A stretch of DNA of 64,000 bases from Ceriagrion tenellum (GCA_963169105.1 OY720637.1:30065925-30129924); one strand, 5' to 3'; counted from the first letter of the stretch, positions 16,627 to 28,407 are shown. The notes: a model not told the origin generated them from the letters alone. Translations and numbers: made by a program.

Positions 16627-17274
16627 ATGAATTCTAAAGTCGCAGCATTACAGAAGATCCCCACAGCTCGCCTGGGAAATGAATACTTGCGGGTGGAGAG
16701 AAAGCCCAACGGGGACACCTATGACGTTTTTATCCCCAGAGATCTTTTGAAGATCTGCAACACCGATTTCTCATTGACTGTCAGCTTTAAAGCGTACTAC
16801 TATTACTGCGTGTTTAGACATCAGCAACGAGAGTTTGATGTGGTTGGGCAGGAGGTAACATTCTCCGGCTTCCAAAATGGAAACGGGACGGTCGAGAGAT
16901 TCAACATTACCCTCGCGTCTGATATCACCGATCCGGAGAAACAAAGCAAAGCCGAGGAGCAGCTTCCCATCATCTGGCTGGATGTACACGAGGCCTACAA
17001 GCCAGATCCACAACCCATCGGAGGACGTGTTCCAGAGAGAACCGAAGTCGATGGAAGGCGTGTTGTCAAAGGTGTATCTAAATGCTTAGGTGATTACGTA
17101 GTATCAAAAGGTGGAGGTGGTGAGATTGTGCAGGTTGATGGAGGAAAACCAGTGTGTTACACGGATCACAAAGAATCCCAAGTGAGATACGGTATTACGG
17201 ACTGTATCAAGGGCACCCGTCTACGAGTGATAAAGTTTGTGCTTAAAATTGAAGATGAAATGTTAGTGTACTAA
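16627..17274 (+). CDS. Unknown element protein with its own duplicated promoter
   Basis: 215 aa, intact. I do not recognise the family. The N-terminus (DVFIPRDLLKICNTDFSLTVSFKAYYYYCVF) and centre (VTFSGFQNG..TVERFNITLASDI) look beta-rich; a charged linker with Pro and Glu (~115-145) leads to a Gly-rich turn (SKGGGGE) and a last beta segment ending RVIKFVLKIEDEMLVY. There is no signal peptide, membrane segment or catalytic motif. It is the only gene behind the 150/130-bp repeats and has its own polyadenylation signal (17299-17304), so it is probably regulated separately from the capsid cluster. An early regulator, host-interaction factor or attachment protein are all possible; none is supported over the others. 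Confidence 0.7.
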   Translation: MNSKVAALQKIPTARLGNEYLRVERKPNGDTYDVFIPRDLLKICNTDFSLTVSFKAYYYYCVFRHQQREFDVVGQEVTFSGFQNGNGTVERFNITLASDITDPEKQSKAEEQLPIIWLDVHEAYKPDPQPIGGRVPERTEVDGRRVVKGVSKCLGDYVVSKGGGGEIVQVDGGKPVCYTDHKESQVRYGITDCIKGTRLRVIKFVLKIEDEMLVY

Positions 17275-17298
17275 ATTGCCTGTATACACTTGTTCGGA

Positions 17299-17304
17299 AA
17301 TAAA
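17299..17304 (+). terminator. Polyadenylation signal after the last element gene
   Basis: AATAAA 25 nt after the stop, followed by A-rich sequence. Confidence 0.6.
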
Positions 17305-17439
17305 AAAAGAGTATAAAAAAAAGTTCTTACCCTTGCTCTCATTTCTTATTACATTCCCAGGACAAGGTTTACTTTAATTTAAAAATACGCGCCGCGTTGG
17401 TGATTCCGGTCGGATCCGACCCCTCCCCCCACGCCGGAA

Positions 17440-17748
17440 TGCGACGCTCGCGATATATATCGATATTTTTTCGCGAGACGGTCGACCCGGCTTCACCTCT
17501 TTCTTTGACCGCCACGCGGCGACACTTTCGTGGTCACGTGCACCAATCAGAGTGCGATTATTGCGATATATCGATATTTTCAAGATGGACGACTCGACCC
17601 CCGGAGGTATATATCGATATTTTCAACATGGATGACCCAATCTTACCTCAATTCACCCTTTTTACCACTTCGCGGCGCCACTTTTGTGGTCACGTGCACC
17701 AATCAGAGTGCGACTTTTGCGATATATCGATAGTTTTCAAGATGGATG
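17440..17748. repeat. AT-rich/CACGTG repeats, candidate element right end
   Basis: Two ~90-bp copies (about 17510-17590 and 17674-17748) share TGTGGTCACGTGCACCAATC (or TTCGTGGTCACGTG), then GCGATATATCGATA and TTTTCAAGATGGA. Related GATATATATCGATATTTT stretches lie at 17450 and 17611. The palindromic GATATATATC/ATATCGATAT sites and CCAAT/E-box clusters look regulatory or terminal. A partner inverted repeat was not found near position 1, so terminal status is only suggested. Confidence 0.6.
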
Positions 17749-17904
17749 CCCTGCCCCTTGAGGTTAGGCAGAAATGTGCTGTGCCCGGACCCGCATTCCT
17801 CTACTACTAACTCGTTTGACCCAAGTGCCTAGCCAGGAAAATATTTTTGGGGCTGTTTGAACTACCGATAGCGAATTATGCTGCTCCACGGAGTCCGTTC
17901 AATC

Positions 17905-17974
17905 CGGTCGATTGGTTGACTGCAGCCCTCCACCCTTCCCTATCTAATGCTAGTTCCCTTACCTCCTGCACCTC
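17905..17974 (-). mobile_element. LINE 3' end, outer part of an interrupted copy
   Basis: GGTTGACTGCAGCCCTCCAC and the following bases match other LINE tails at 56155 (-), 51560 (+) and 35400 (+). The copy breaks at 17974 and resumes at about 19409, across an inserted transposon. Confidence 0.7.
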
Positions 17975-19408
17975 AATTATGTCAATGTCATAAGGGTGAT
18001 AGCTATGACGGGCAACTTATGACGGCTATGACGCTCGAGCGATTCTATAAGCGAGCGTCAGAAGGCTTATGACGATACGTTGTGACAGGGAAACAAACTT
18101 AGCTATTAGTACGTTGGTAGCCCTTCATAAACAAGAAGAACCAATGGAAATCACCAACACATCCCCTCCTCCCATCCAAAAAGTTGACCAACGGCAACCG
18201 TGGAAACTATAGTTTCCCAACTATGAGCAAACCACAACAAACAGCCAAGGATTCTTTTAAGTACCCAATCATGTAAACAACTAACGAGTGTGTTTTATGC
18301 TTGAAAATAAATGGATACTTTGTGTTGGCAAGTTCCTTACATAAATTAAGTTTACAAGCTAACATTGTGATATGATTAGCAGCTACTATGCAGTACCCGT
18401 AATTTGAAACCAATCGCGTAATAGGGATACATTTGTCCAACATTCATCGTATGCGTTTAAGGATCCCGGAGAGAGGTCTCGAAGTAAATAGTGGGTCAAG
18501 GTTTGGAGTAAAATACGGTATTATTTTGAAGAGGTGTGCAGTTTAGATTTTGTCCCACCGGCTTCAAGTCTACCCTAGTTTCCATAAACGTCCGTATGCA
18601 GTACGTGTAGTTTGAAAGTTTTAATTGTATGAATATGCGTGCAACTGAGTAGAGTTAATGGGAGTAAAGTCCACAGACATCATTTACAATTTTTTTATAA
18701 TCGTTCTTGTGCAACATGTGTAATAATAGCAATGAAGTTGTTTCATATTTTAAAACAAAATGAGGAATCCGTCGTATAATTCAGAAAACATACCGAAGTA
18801 ACAAATTAGGTACCTACCTACCTTTGCAATTCATCGTGTGAGTCAGAATTTAGTATTGAGTAGCTACTCATGCACAACATAATATCGCGACTACCCCGAG
18901 CAAATTCCACGATTATTCTAATGGTAACTACAGTTAAAAACCATATAGAGATAGATTTCTACAGTCGGTGACTAAATTATGGCCACTAATGTGGTATAAT
19001 TTCGTCGTTGTCATGTATGCACATATCTTCTATGATGCTAAACACAACACTTTGTGTATTCGCGCAAAATTTAACGTGTGCACTCAAAATTAGAATCGTA
19101 TTATAAGTACAATTTTATAATTCCACATTTTTAAGAGTAAATACGATGATATTTTACTATTTTCAATGAAATATTGCCGATACTTGGTTTGATATACTTC
19201 GTAGTTGATGTAAATACTCATATCCCACGACCTTATGACGCTTATGACGGGGGTTTTCAAGCGTCGTACGCTATGACGGCTATGACGGACTTATATGACT
19301 CTTATGACATTTACAGAATCGCTCTTCTTCGCCAGCCGTCATGGCTATGACGCCCCCGGCATAAGAACAATATTTATGACGTTATGACATTTACAGAATC
19401 GACCCGCA
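17975..19408. mobile_element. ~1.43-kb non-autonomous DNA transposon inside a LINE
   Basis: The flanking LINE sequence is continuous when compared with uninterrupted copies at 56155 and 51540. Both ends carry clusters of TATGACG/CGTCATA (17990-18080 and 19230-19400) in inverted orientation, with AATGTCATAA near each terminus. The edges tgcacctc and ggtatctc correspond to the same 8 bp of LINE and may be a decayed 8-bp target duplication, which would suit a hAT-type element. The interior is AT-rich with no transposase. Confidence 0.65.
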
Positions 19409-19790
19409 GGTATCTCTTCCTATGTACTTTCCTCTTTGTTTGGGCCATGAAATTATTTCTGAGATTTTATTCCTCTGGGGATTTTCCCCTCTATTTTACG
19501 TATAATTATGTTCTTCATAATCCTATGGTGTCTCAAGATGTGTCCAGTCCGTTTCTTCTTTTCCGTATGGTGTTCCATATGGTCCTTTCCTCTTCTATTC
19601 TTCTGAGCACTTCTGCATTTCTTATTTTTTCCGTCAATTTTATCTTCAGTGTCCTCCTCCTTCATCAGGTCTCGAAGGCTTCTATTCTTTTCCGGTAAAC
19701 TTCTCCAGTGGTCCATATTTCCAATCCATAGAATGCCACGATCCATACGAACGTTTTATCATACTCTTTCCTGGTTTGTACTCCTACTTT
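19409..19790 (-). pseudogene. LINE reverse transcriptase C-terminus, decayed
   Basis: The minus strand reads fragments of the non-LTR C-terminal region (DHMEHHTEKKKRTGHILRHH...MKNIIIRKIEGKIPRG), alignable by eye to the better copies at 34810-35460 and 56155-56810. Frameshifts are present. It is the inner continuation of the fragment at 17905. Confidence 0.7.
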
Positions 19791-20370
19791 AGAAAGACAT
19801 TTAATTCCTACCTTCGTAGACGTGGTGATATCTACTTCATATTACCTGACAGGACAAGCCATCTGTTTTATCACTGGGTGAGTGTTGCGTTAAAGCCACC
19901 CCGGGCAGTTCTCTTTTTTGTTCGTGATCCCTCATGTGCTCGCTTAGCCTCGCCCACTCGGGGCCGCGAAATGAGGAGGAGTATTGCCCACGCGTCGAGG
20001 CCAACTGCGCATTCGCTTTTTCCGAGCATGTTTACCCATACTTCCGCTTTGGACTCCCGTGCCGTTTTGGAACTCCTGCTCTCCTACGTTTGAACTTCGT
20101 TAAAAACTCAGTATATGTGTTATTCTGGCCTTTCTTCCGTGACTTCAACTGGGATGGATGCGTACATTCAATTTCTCAAGAAATCATAGTTCTTGCAGTT
20201 TTTGACCTCCACACTCTAGTTTGGATGAATGTTTTTGATAAACTCCGTGAGTTCAGACGTGACTTCGTGGAAATTAATCATGATGTAAAGAACACTATGC
20301 ATTTTTCCACAATTTATTTTCAATCGTATTACCTTACTTGAATATATATGCTATGATTTTTTAAAAAGAT

Positions 20371-20648
20371 TTCTACCAGTAAGGTAGGTTTTGCTGAATG
20401 CCAAAGATTCTCCTCACGGTTTTCTACACTTTTCGGGGCCTATCTATTTCTAGTATATTCTTTTTCGCCTCGGTATACCCTTCTTCATCCCGTCCATGAA
20501 ACCTATTTTCTTTCTTCCTCTTCCTCGTTTGCCCAACATCCTTCCCTCTATCACATTCTTGAGCAACCCGTTGCCCCTTGTTACTTCCTTCAGCCACCTA
20601 CTCTGCCGATCTATAATTTCATTCAAAAGTTTCCTTTTCTCGCCCAGA
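20371..20648 (-). pseudogene. LINE C-terminal fragment, family A
   Basis: The minus strand gives FLLNEIIDRQSRWLKEVTRGNGLLKNVIEG-like sequence and GKRGRGRKKIGFMDGMKKG, the diagnostic tail of a LINE family that recurs at 28.4, 36.8, 37.6, 38.5, 38.7, 44.0, 48.1, 59.4 and 61.9 kb. The conserved 3' UTR (ctaccagtaaggtaggtttt) marks its end at 20371. Confidence 0.75.
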
Positions 20649-20759
20649 TGTGCAGCCGAATAATTTGTACCTGAGGATGTCGCCTTTGTGTCGGAACTAG
20701 TTGTACCATTGAAAATAAATTGTGAAAAAATACGAAGTGTTATTTGCATCATGAATGTT

Positions 20760-22030
20760 TTATTTGAATTCGAATGAAATGGTTGGATTTCACTGTTTTT
20801 TATTTCTAGCCTGCTTTAAAACTGCCACTTCGTCGTTTTCTTCTACCGGGCTGAAGGGTTACTCGAGTTATCACGCCATTTCGGTTCTCTCTCTTATAAA
20901 CTGTGTGGTTATTGATGTTATTTCGCCAGTTTATGGCGGGACGGTAAAATAATAAATTGATTTTTATTGATGTAACTCGTTCACACAGAATGGAAACAAG
21001 CTGCTAAGCCGTCCTTGAATGAGTGATTCAAAATTAGCTCTTGCGATTAACCTTGGAGTACTTCAATATGCCGTGGTGATTCTGCAACCGATTGTATTAA
21101 TGTTTAGTGATCAGGGAGTTAATAAAAAGTTGAAACCAAATATGCGCGCTAGCACCCGTGACAAGTAGGCGAAATGGGCGTGGAAAAACCATTCGGCTTC
21201 TCATATTTCATGTTGCGCAGATGAATGTCGTCGTAGTCGTGCCCAGACGTTTTCCATGAACGTTTTTACTTCAAACATGGTTATGAAGTAAAATACTTTG
21301 TTAATCCCACTTATTTATTTACGAAAAACCGACCAATGTTTCGGCGCACATGCACCATTTTCAAGGTGTTCTTTTGGTCGGGTGAGCAAGCTTATAAAGC
21401 AACTTAGCCTCTTTAATGACAATTTATTTCAAACCTAATCACCCCTCCTAAATATTGGCCTACCACCCCTTCCTCTTCCCTGTCTCCCCACGCGAGCAAT
21501 CTCGAAATGACGTCAAAAACGTTTTGCGATTCCCTGACCTTATATAGACCCCAGACCCAATGAAACCCCCATCCCATGGGTGTATAAATGCTTGCTCACC
21601 CGACGAGAAAAAAATCCTTGCAAATGGTGCATATGCGCCGAAACCATGGTCGGTTTTCCGTCAATAAGTGTTTGTAATAAATTAAGTGTTTTACTTCTTA
21701 ACCATGTTTGACGCAAGTAATTTCCTCCTAGTGACGCCTGAGACCTAGTTACATGTCTTAACTATGTTTTAAATTCCATTTTTAGGTGATTTCCTCCTTT
21801 TTGATAAGCGCCTTCAGTTTTCTTTTTTCCTTTATTTTCTCCATGAATGACGTCTGCCTGAGTATCTCGCTCTCCATCCAATTCTGTTATAATTCAGGTT
21901 GTCATTGAGTTTAAAGAAGTGGGGGAAACACTGGTAGAGGAGAAATACGAAAACTTATCATTCGAAAGAAATAACTTTGCATAAATCCCGGAACGCTCTA
22001 TCTTTCCGGACATTTCAGGTATTATTTCAT
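20760..22030. other. Non-coding host sequence around a foldback element
   Basis: Apart from the foldback element at 21262-21720, no gene or repeat could be recognised. ORFs are short and lack coding character. Confidence 0.5.
21262..21720. mobile_element. Foldback/MITE-like element with ~150-bp inverted arms
   Basis: The left arm (TTTTACTTCAAACATGG... ACCGACCAATGTTTCGGCGC ... GGGTGAGCAAGC) is matched in reverse complement by the right arm ending at 21720, with a loop of roughly 180 bp. There is no coding potential. Confidence 0.8.
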
Positions 22031-22039
22031 CCATACCAT

Positions 22040-22330
22040 AAAAAGTAAAGCCATGTCCCTGTTAGGCCTCCTAAACCATTACACTAATTTTAGAAACCCT
22101 AGAGCATTGCAGGCCTATTTCACATCTATTGTTCTTCCCATTCTCTCCTACTGTTTCCCTATATGGTCGATGTGAGCCCCAACTAATGTTACATCTCTGC
22201 GGCTTATCTCTTACTTCTTCTCAAATATTATTAAAAACAAGAGTGTCAAATCTCCACAACCTATCCTCTGATGCTCTCTTGTCCTCACTCTCCGTTAATA
22301 AACTTAGTAATATCTTCCTAAAAACTGATA
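22040..22330 (+). pseudogene. CR1/Jockey-like non-LTR RT fragment
   Basis: Reads SLLGLLNHYTNFRNPRALQ then YFTSIVLPILSYCFPIWS, the 'Y..lV.p.L.Y...vW' segment after the RT core, then loses the frame. It is a decayed copy. Confidence 0.6.
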
Positions 22331-22339
22331 TTTAACTTA

Positions 22340-24240
22340 TCCATACCACACTGAACTCGACCATTGACTGCCCCGACCACAGGGATAGCCTTAAAGCTCT
22401 CTCCAGCGGGGAGAATCGAAGCCGAATTTTGCGCATTTAGCAATGTTGTGACAATGAAAACATTGGGTGATCCTATGCAAAAGCATTGAAATTTGGTGAC
22501 TTTCGTGGCTGTGTTATGGCTCAGTTGTGTATGTATTGAGTCCATCGAGGATATTAGCGAATGAAACGGGGTTGTGGCTGCCACCAAAATCAACTCAAGT
22601 GCCATAGTCTCGCGTTTTATATCGTAAATTGGGGAAATAAGGCGAGTGCCGCGAGCGGCCATCTGTGCGTGAAAAATGGCATCGTGCTCTGCGTTTGTCT
22701 GCCAAAACAGAATAAATAAGACGTCTAAACAGCTACTAATATCATTGTCTTTCCCAAAGTTCCTTGGTGTTGAAGGTGTGCTTATAAAAAAATGTAGCCC
22801 ATTTGCCGTAGAGTTCTTTTCGCAGGGAGTACACTACATGTTTTGGGCAGCTTTTGCATTTCATTATTACGTTTATCATCTGTAATCCAAAGTTACGAAC
22901 AGTTACTTGTGATGAAATATGTTCCAATGTGATGGCTAACTAGTTGCCATCCGTGTCCTTGGCCTCTTTTCGTCATACCATGCTCACAATTAGTATTGGA
23001 GAAGACGAAATTGGATGCATTTGTGATACCAATTATTACGTACACATGTAATTAATGGAGGACTATTGAAGAAAAAGAAAAAAACATTTGCACTCAGCAA
23101 ATTCTTTGACGACGGTTGAAACTACTTGGAATGCGAAATGGACACGATCAGTGGGTATTCGGTTTTATTCGACATCGTAGCAGACGATATTTAAGGCATT
23201 CCTGACATACGTCATTACGTCAATTTGTGATAAACAGAGACGAATATGAGCTTTGAAACTGTCATTTATACACAGGAGTGTCCCTAACGATACTTGCATG
23301 TAGTATTCATGGGAAATGGGAGGTTTTCTGTTAGTATTAGGTTTCCAATGGCATCGTAGCAGACGATATTGTAGGCATATGTTATTTTCTCTATTGCTAC
23401 GAACTGTCGTGAATTGAAGAATCAAAGCAAGCATTATTTTAAGGTACAAAGGTTAATATTAATATATAAATAAATTTCACGTGTTATATTAGCTCCTGGA
23501 TCCCGTATTCGGTAATAATTGTACCGCTAAAATACACGGAGTTAAAGGGAAGAAGGTAATGTTTTTATAGGCAGAACATGGCCAAAGCGCAAGGATGGTG
23601 GCTTCATTTTTCTCGCGTAAGGTTACCACTGTGGCCCCGACCTTGTTTCCTTGATAAATTTCAGAATACCCACTCGACACACCAGGACTCACTCATTGCT
23701 CCATACCCCTACTCCCAGATTATCACTTACCCTTTAGCGCTCCCTTTATTTCGCCTTACTTCTATTCTAAACTCTCAACATGAGAACATCAACCCTTTCA
23801 CCTTTTCTTCCAGCGTCTTCATAAAACTAGTCATATTTAATGCCCAATAAGTCATTTTTCTATATCTCCATGTTGGATTATTATTTGTTACCTTCTTCTT
23901 GTTATGTTTTTACGTGTGTGTCCTTGTTGTTTGTTATACGTTCACTATAAAATGGCTTAATGCTGTGTGTGATCTTTATCTCAAATAAATGAAATAAATA
24001 AATATTTTTTTCTGGCTATATCCACATCGGGAAAGAGACTTCCTCTCTGTCTGATCTCCGGTCTGTTTATCTCGTGGAGCAAAGAGAGTGGAAATAAATT
24101 TCCACCATGAACTAAGCATATTTATTCTCCAGTGCTTTAATATGCTCGAATGAAGTTTCAGCTTTCATTCTCATGTGTGCAGTGGTTTAATTCCTTTTGT
24201 CTGTAAACCTCAGCGGAACATAATATCCAGCGGTCGATGG
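22340..24240. other. Non-coding host sequence
   Basis: No gene recognised. The 20-mer GCATCGTAGCAGACGATATT appears at about 23174 and 23351, a short direct repeat ~177 bp apart. Confidence 0.45.
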
Positions 24241-24540
24241 CTTGCACGCTCCCGAGGCTTCTTCTTCTCCTCGCGTCCTTCGCCGCGTGTTAACTAAGTA
24301 GAACGGAGCCGTCGTCTCGCTGGGATTCGTGTAGAGGCGTGAGAAGTCACGCGTGCGCCCACCGGAGCGTGTTTACGGCCTCTGCCGCTCTCCAGAAGGT
24401 GCAGTCGGGAGTCAGTGTAGCTCGTTTGTCCATCCGGGGAAAGGTACTCCCGAAGTCGCTATCCAGAACCAGAACCTGCTGTGACCACTGGATGTCATTC
24501 ATTGTTGGAGGAGAAGCGATTGGGCTCGGGAAGTGACGCT
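24240..24540 (+). other. CpG-rich island, possible host promoter or exon
   Basis: This block is clearly richer in G+C and CpG than its surroundings and holds an initiator-like TCAGTG near 24411 and a possible donor after ggggaaag. No protein similarity is visible. It might be a 5' exon of a host gene lying mostly outside the window, or a decayed repeat. Confidence 0.25.
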
Positions 24541-24847
24541 AACGCGTCCGATTAATGGATCGTACCGCATCAATTTATGTCTTGGACAATATATTTTATG
24601 CCGATAATTACGTAAATGCATACTGGGGTGGAGCGAATTTTTAGTAATGTGAATACAAAACAGATTCACCCCTAGAAAGTCAGCAAATTACAAGCACATT
24701 AAAACGCTATCAAGAAAATTCTGATCGAAGAATTTTTCAAGGTTTCACCAAGCTGTTAAAGATGCTGTAATTTGTACACCTTTATCTGATATCTGCCATT
24801 TTGAAAATCTGTTGCCTAGTTAAGCTTACCTGGTTGTGCCCGTACCC

Positions 24848-25031
24848 GGTGGCGGCGGGGTAAAGAACTCGCCTGCGAACCCGAGGGTCGTGGGTTCGAG
24901 TCCCGCCTGGGTAGAATATTATGTGCCCAGGACATGGTTGTCTGTGTCTCGTCCATTGTTACTGTGTTCACCCGACGTAAACTGGCCTATTGTGCTGTAT
25001 TCGGGACAGTGAAAATAAATAAATAAAAAAA
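24848..25031 (+). mobile_element. tRNA-derived SINE, copy 1
   Basis: A tRNA-like head with a B box (GGTTCGAGTCC at 24893-24903) is followed by a body containing TGCCCAGGACATGG, CACCCGACGTAAA and TTGTGCTGTATTCGGG, and an AAATAAATAAAAAAA tail. A second copy lies at 50461. Confidence 0.88.
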
Positions 25032-25224
25032 GGGAAGAAGAAAAATTGAACCTTTCGTAAATTTGTTATGATTTGTATTTGATATCTCCGGACATAAAAT
25101 ACTTAAGTTAAATAGCTTAATTTGTTTGTTTGTAATGTGTTTGTAATTTGCTAACTTTCTTGGGGTGAATCAGTTTCGTATTCAAATTAATAAAAATTCG
25201 TTCCACACTAATGGATACATATCG

Positions 25225-25620
25225 CACCACTCCCTATCTACATACTACTCTGCGAGCCGTCGCATGGTGGTACGGCAGAGGTGTGTGAGGACAACAGCCG
25301 TGTAAAGATGTAAGGGACAAGGTTTTGGGAGGAGAAATGGTGACGTGTATCATGGGAGTGTATTTAGCGGAGTTCAGTTTTTATTGTGATCGCTTATTGT
25401 CGTAGGAAATGACGAGTTTTTGTACCTATCTGTACGGCAATGTATCTCTCTTTTTTTATCGCTTCCGTCAGACCTAGAGATGTAGTGAGGCGTTATGACA
25501 ATATTTTCCGTGTCGCTCTGAAACACGCCTGTTCGGAATTTCTCAAGCAAGCTAAGCCTACTGCTACTAGTAGCGTGTAGCCTCCGAGTCTCTAGGGGTA
25601 GGTTTAGTCGAAGGACTTAA
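25225..25620. repeat. LINE 3' region related to 29945-30410
   Basis: CTACATACTACTCTGCGAGCC...GGCAGAGGTG, then ATGTAGTGAGGCGTTATGAC and TCTGAAACACGCCTG, match a second copy at 29.95-30.3 kb. Shorter pieces lie at 57540 and 58545. This looks like a non-LTR 3' tail. Confidence 0.65.
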
Positions 25621-25649
25621 CTCCAGCTGTTAGACAGAAAATATGGTTG

Positions 25650-25945
25650 GAGGGGTGTGGACGCTGATGGCGGAGGTCCGGAGATGGCAGAAAGGATAGA
25701 TGGAGGATGTATTGGGAGGAGAGGGAATTTTAAAAGTGTAATAAAGGGTTGAGCTCTGGGGAGGCGTGAAAGATGAAGGAAGAGGATAGGAAACCTGGAA
25801 GAAACATTGGGAGGGAGACGATATGAGAAATTGAAGAGACTTCTAATGCGAGGCTTCTTTGGGAGGGAAAATGTGATAATGTACCATAATTTGGAATGTT
25901 AGAATGGGATCTGTCCAAAAACCTACCGTTCACCGGGTAGAGTAC
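25650..25945 (+). pseudogene. Strongly decayed LINE family A tail
   Basis: Matches the family in order (GGAGGATGTATTGGGAGG ... GTAATAAAGGGTT ... ACCTACCGTTCACCGGGTAG) but without a readable frame. Confidence 0.4.
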
Positions 25946-26739
25946 TCAAATGAGGACCCATTAGAATTGGCTTCCTTTTGGTAATTTCTTCCGTAATGCC
26001 CTGTCTTCACCAATTGCTTTTGCTTTACTCAGTCACTGCTTCGTATGCGCTCTCGTAATTTGAAGCTAATATCACTACTCTTTAGTGTCTCTTCTAGTCC
26101 AGTTACTCACGATTTTCGTAATATACTTCTTCCTCTCACACCGTTCACTCTACCATCCTACAAATGTGTAGCTATTCGACTTTTTTCCATCCCCTCGACA
26201 TGGCCTAACCAACGAAGTACATTTTTGTCCATTTATGTCCTTTGCCGAAGCATTCAACCCGCATTATTTAATCTTCCGCTCACAGCTAACCTTTTCTATT
26301 TTAATTTTCTCGCAAACACTTCTCGGTACTCCATTTCCACTGCATTTAGTCCTCTCTTCAGGTAATTAGTATTTTTTTTCAACTTTTACATGCTTGTATG
26401 TAACAAAAATTTCTTTATGCAGAATACGTTTCAAAATGCTGCTATGTCCAATAAAATGTGACTCAGTGGAATGGCTATTGACCTTTGTAATGACATGAAA
26501 TATTCCACAAGCCAGGCATCTGGTGAGCATTTCATTTCAGGTTACGAGTATTGCTCTACGTTCTAATAATGCCCTCAGTACAACTGTTCTTTTCCAACAA
26601 TTTCTACAATTTGCGAATGAGGAGATATTTTCCTCTGGATGAGGTAATGCATTCATCATTTATCTTCGGGTTCTTGCATGTTATATGATAATAGGGTCAA
26701 TTTTTTCTGTGACTAAGTTTTTTTTGGAAAAAGGATGCA

Positions 26740-27060
26740 CTGTGTGGAGTAGGGTGGAAAAGGTTCGATGGACTGTGAGGAAGACAAAAAGAGGGAGACT
26801 TATTGTGACGAGGGAAGAAGGAAAATTACATAAGAATATTGCGAGGATGCAGATCAAGTCGAGGGAAGCTGTACGTATTTAGAGTTCACGGGATTCTGAA
26901 ACCGTAGTTGTCGGTAGAATGCTTTGAAAGCGAGGAAAGGGAAATGATGGGCATGTTGGATGGGTTGAAGGTAGGCTAGCGGCGTGCAGGTATGTTAAAG
27001 GGGGGAATCTGTGGGAGGGAAAGAATAGTTGAAAATGGGAAAGCCGATCGCATAAGCTCA
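26740..27060 (+). pseudogene. LINE RT fragment
   Basis: Reads VWSRVEKVRWTVRKTKRG, equivalent to the 'VWRRMEKVRWTERKT' step of family A, then degrades; the tail again has the adenine/guanine-rich pattern of these copies. Confidence 0.5.
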
Positions 27061-28010
27061 ATTAAAAGCTATCGTAACGGTTTGAAAACTGCTAATTTTA
27101 ATTGTTTTCTTTGCATATTGCGAGATGGTTGGATAGTTCATTTTTTTATATATTATGTTTAAGGAGTATTAATTATCCCAGTAGTTCTTCAGGCAAGTTT
27201 TATGAATCAAAAGCCATGTTTTAGGATGAAGGTTTAGTATGAATTTGAGGAAGTTTAACTAAATACAACCTCGTCAAGTGAAACAACAATCTTAGTTTTG
27301 TTGAAAATTTGAATGTGCCAGTTCTCGTTCTTAAGAGTTTTTCTGACTCAATGATTTATGCAGATGTTTAGACAAATATAGTTACTAAATTAATTGCTTA
27401 AAATGAGCAATTAGTTAACTGTACCTATCTAAATAAAGATAAATTTTGGCTTTTAATCTCACATCTTTTATTTAGCGGGGCCTGAAGGTTCGGCTAATTA
27501 AAAAAAAATATTAAGCTTTAAATTTCAGCAAATTCAGAGCTATTTGCACCGAGTCGGTGAACCGTGATTAAGTTTTTTGTGTTTTATTCTCGATTATCTC
27601 GTTTCTTAGGCGTAAATGCATAATGTATTTGGCGAAACATTTTTTTCCACGCTTTTATTACCGCATCCATAATTAGGAAATTAGTTTCAGGAAATTAATT
27701 GAAAATTGTTGGTTTTAGTTCTAGCCCCGTTTTTGCTGAGGCAGTTCAGTTGCTTTTCCTAAGTCTCGTGCTCTCGGGAACCTGTTCGTCGGATCAATTA
27801 GCTCTCGCACCTGTTCTGTCGGCGGCACTCTGCTCAATCGAACGCCATCTACATCTTTTATCCTTTCGAATTTCGCGTTGTGCACGCGAGTCGTGAGGGC
27901 GGTTTCACAAGGGTACGGATGGGCAACCGTTAGCGGATTTTCTACTCTGATGATTATGGTCGCCATCTGCGCAGGAGGGTCTCTTTCAAGAATGTCCCCT
28001 TTTAAAGGTC
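27061..28010. other. Non-coding host sequence
   Basis: AT-rich to about 27690; then a more mixed block (27700-27900) with no identifiable product. Confidence 0.45.
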
Positions 28011-28207
28011 GCTTTACACGTTACATTTTATTATGCAAACGAATGTATCATAGAATGTATATATAAGAAACTGAATGGAATTTGAGCAGGTTCTATTTCC
28101 CGTGAAGTGATTCAGACAACCAATCAATTTGCCTCTTTACACGGTACAATTTTTATCGCGCAAGAGTTCATACATTCGTTTGTACAATAAAATGTACCGT
28201 GTAAGCT
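28011..28207. mobile_element. Short foldback/MITE
   Basis: TTTACACGTTACATTTTATT...AACGAATGTAT at 28013-28047 is matched in reverse complement at 28170-28207. About 197 bp in all, with no ORF. Confidence 0.75.
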
Positions 28208-28407
28208 TCCTTTAGACAGTATTCTTTTAAGCCGCGCTCGAAGCTGGTGGGTTAGGCATTCATGATTGGTGTAATAGGTAAACATTTGTTTTCAGGTCGA
28301 AAACAATTTATTTCGCTATACAGCAACGAATTTAATGAGTTTTTCCAGTTCATAGAAAGTGGAGCTGATCATAAAAATGGGAAGTAACAAACTCGAGCGA
28401 GTAGAAT

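Noticed and set aside
1..17900. Terminal inverted repeats of the element within the window
   Set aside because: I compared the left array and the right AT-rich repeats in both orientations by eye and found no match; the left end probably lies at or before position 1.
24848..24920. A functional tRNA gene
   Set aside because: The A/B-box head continues into a body and A-rich tail shared with 50461, so it is a SINE.
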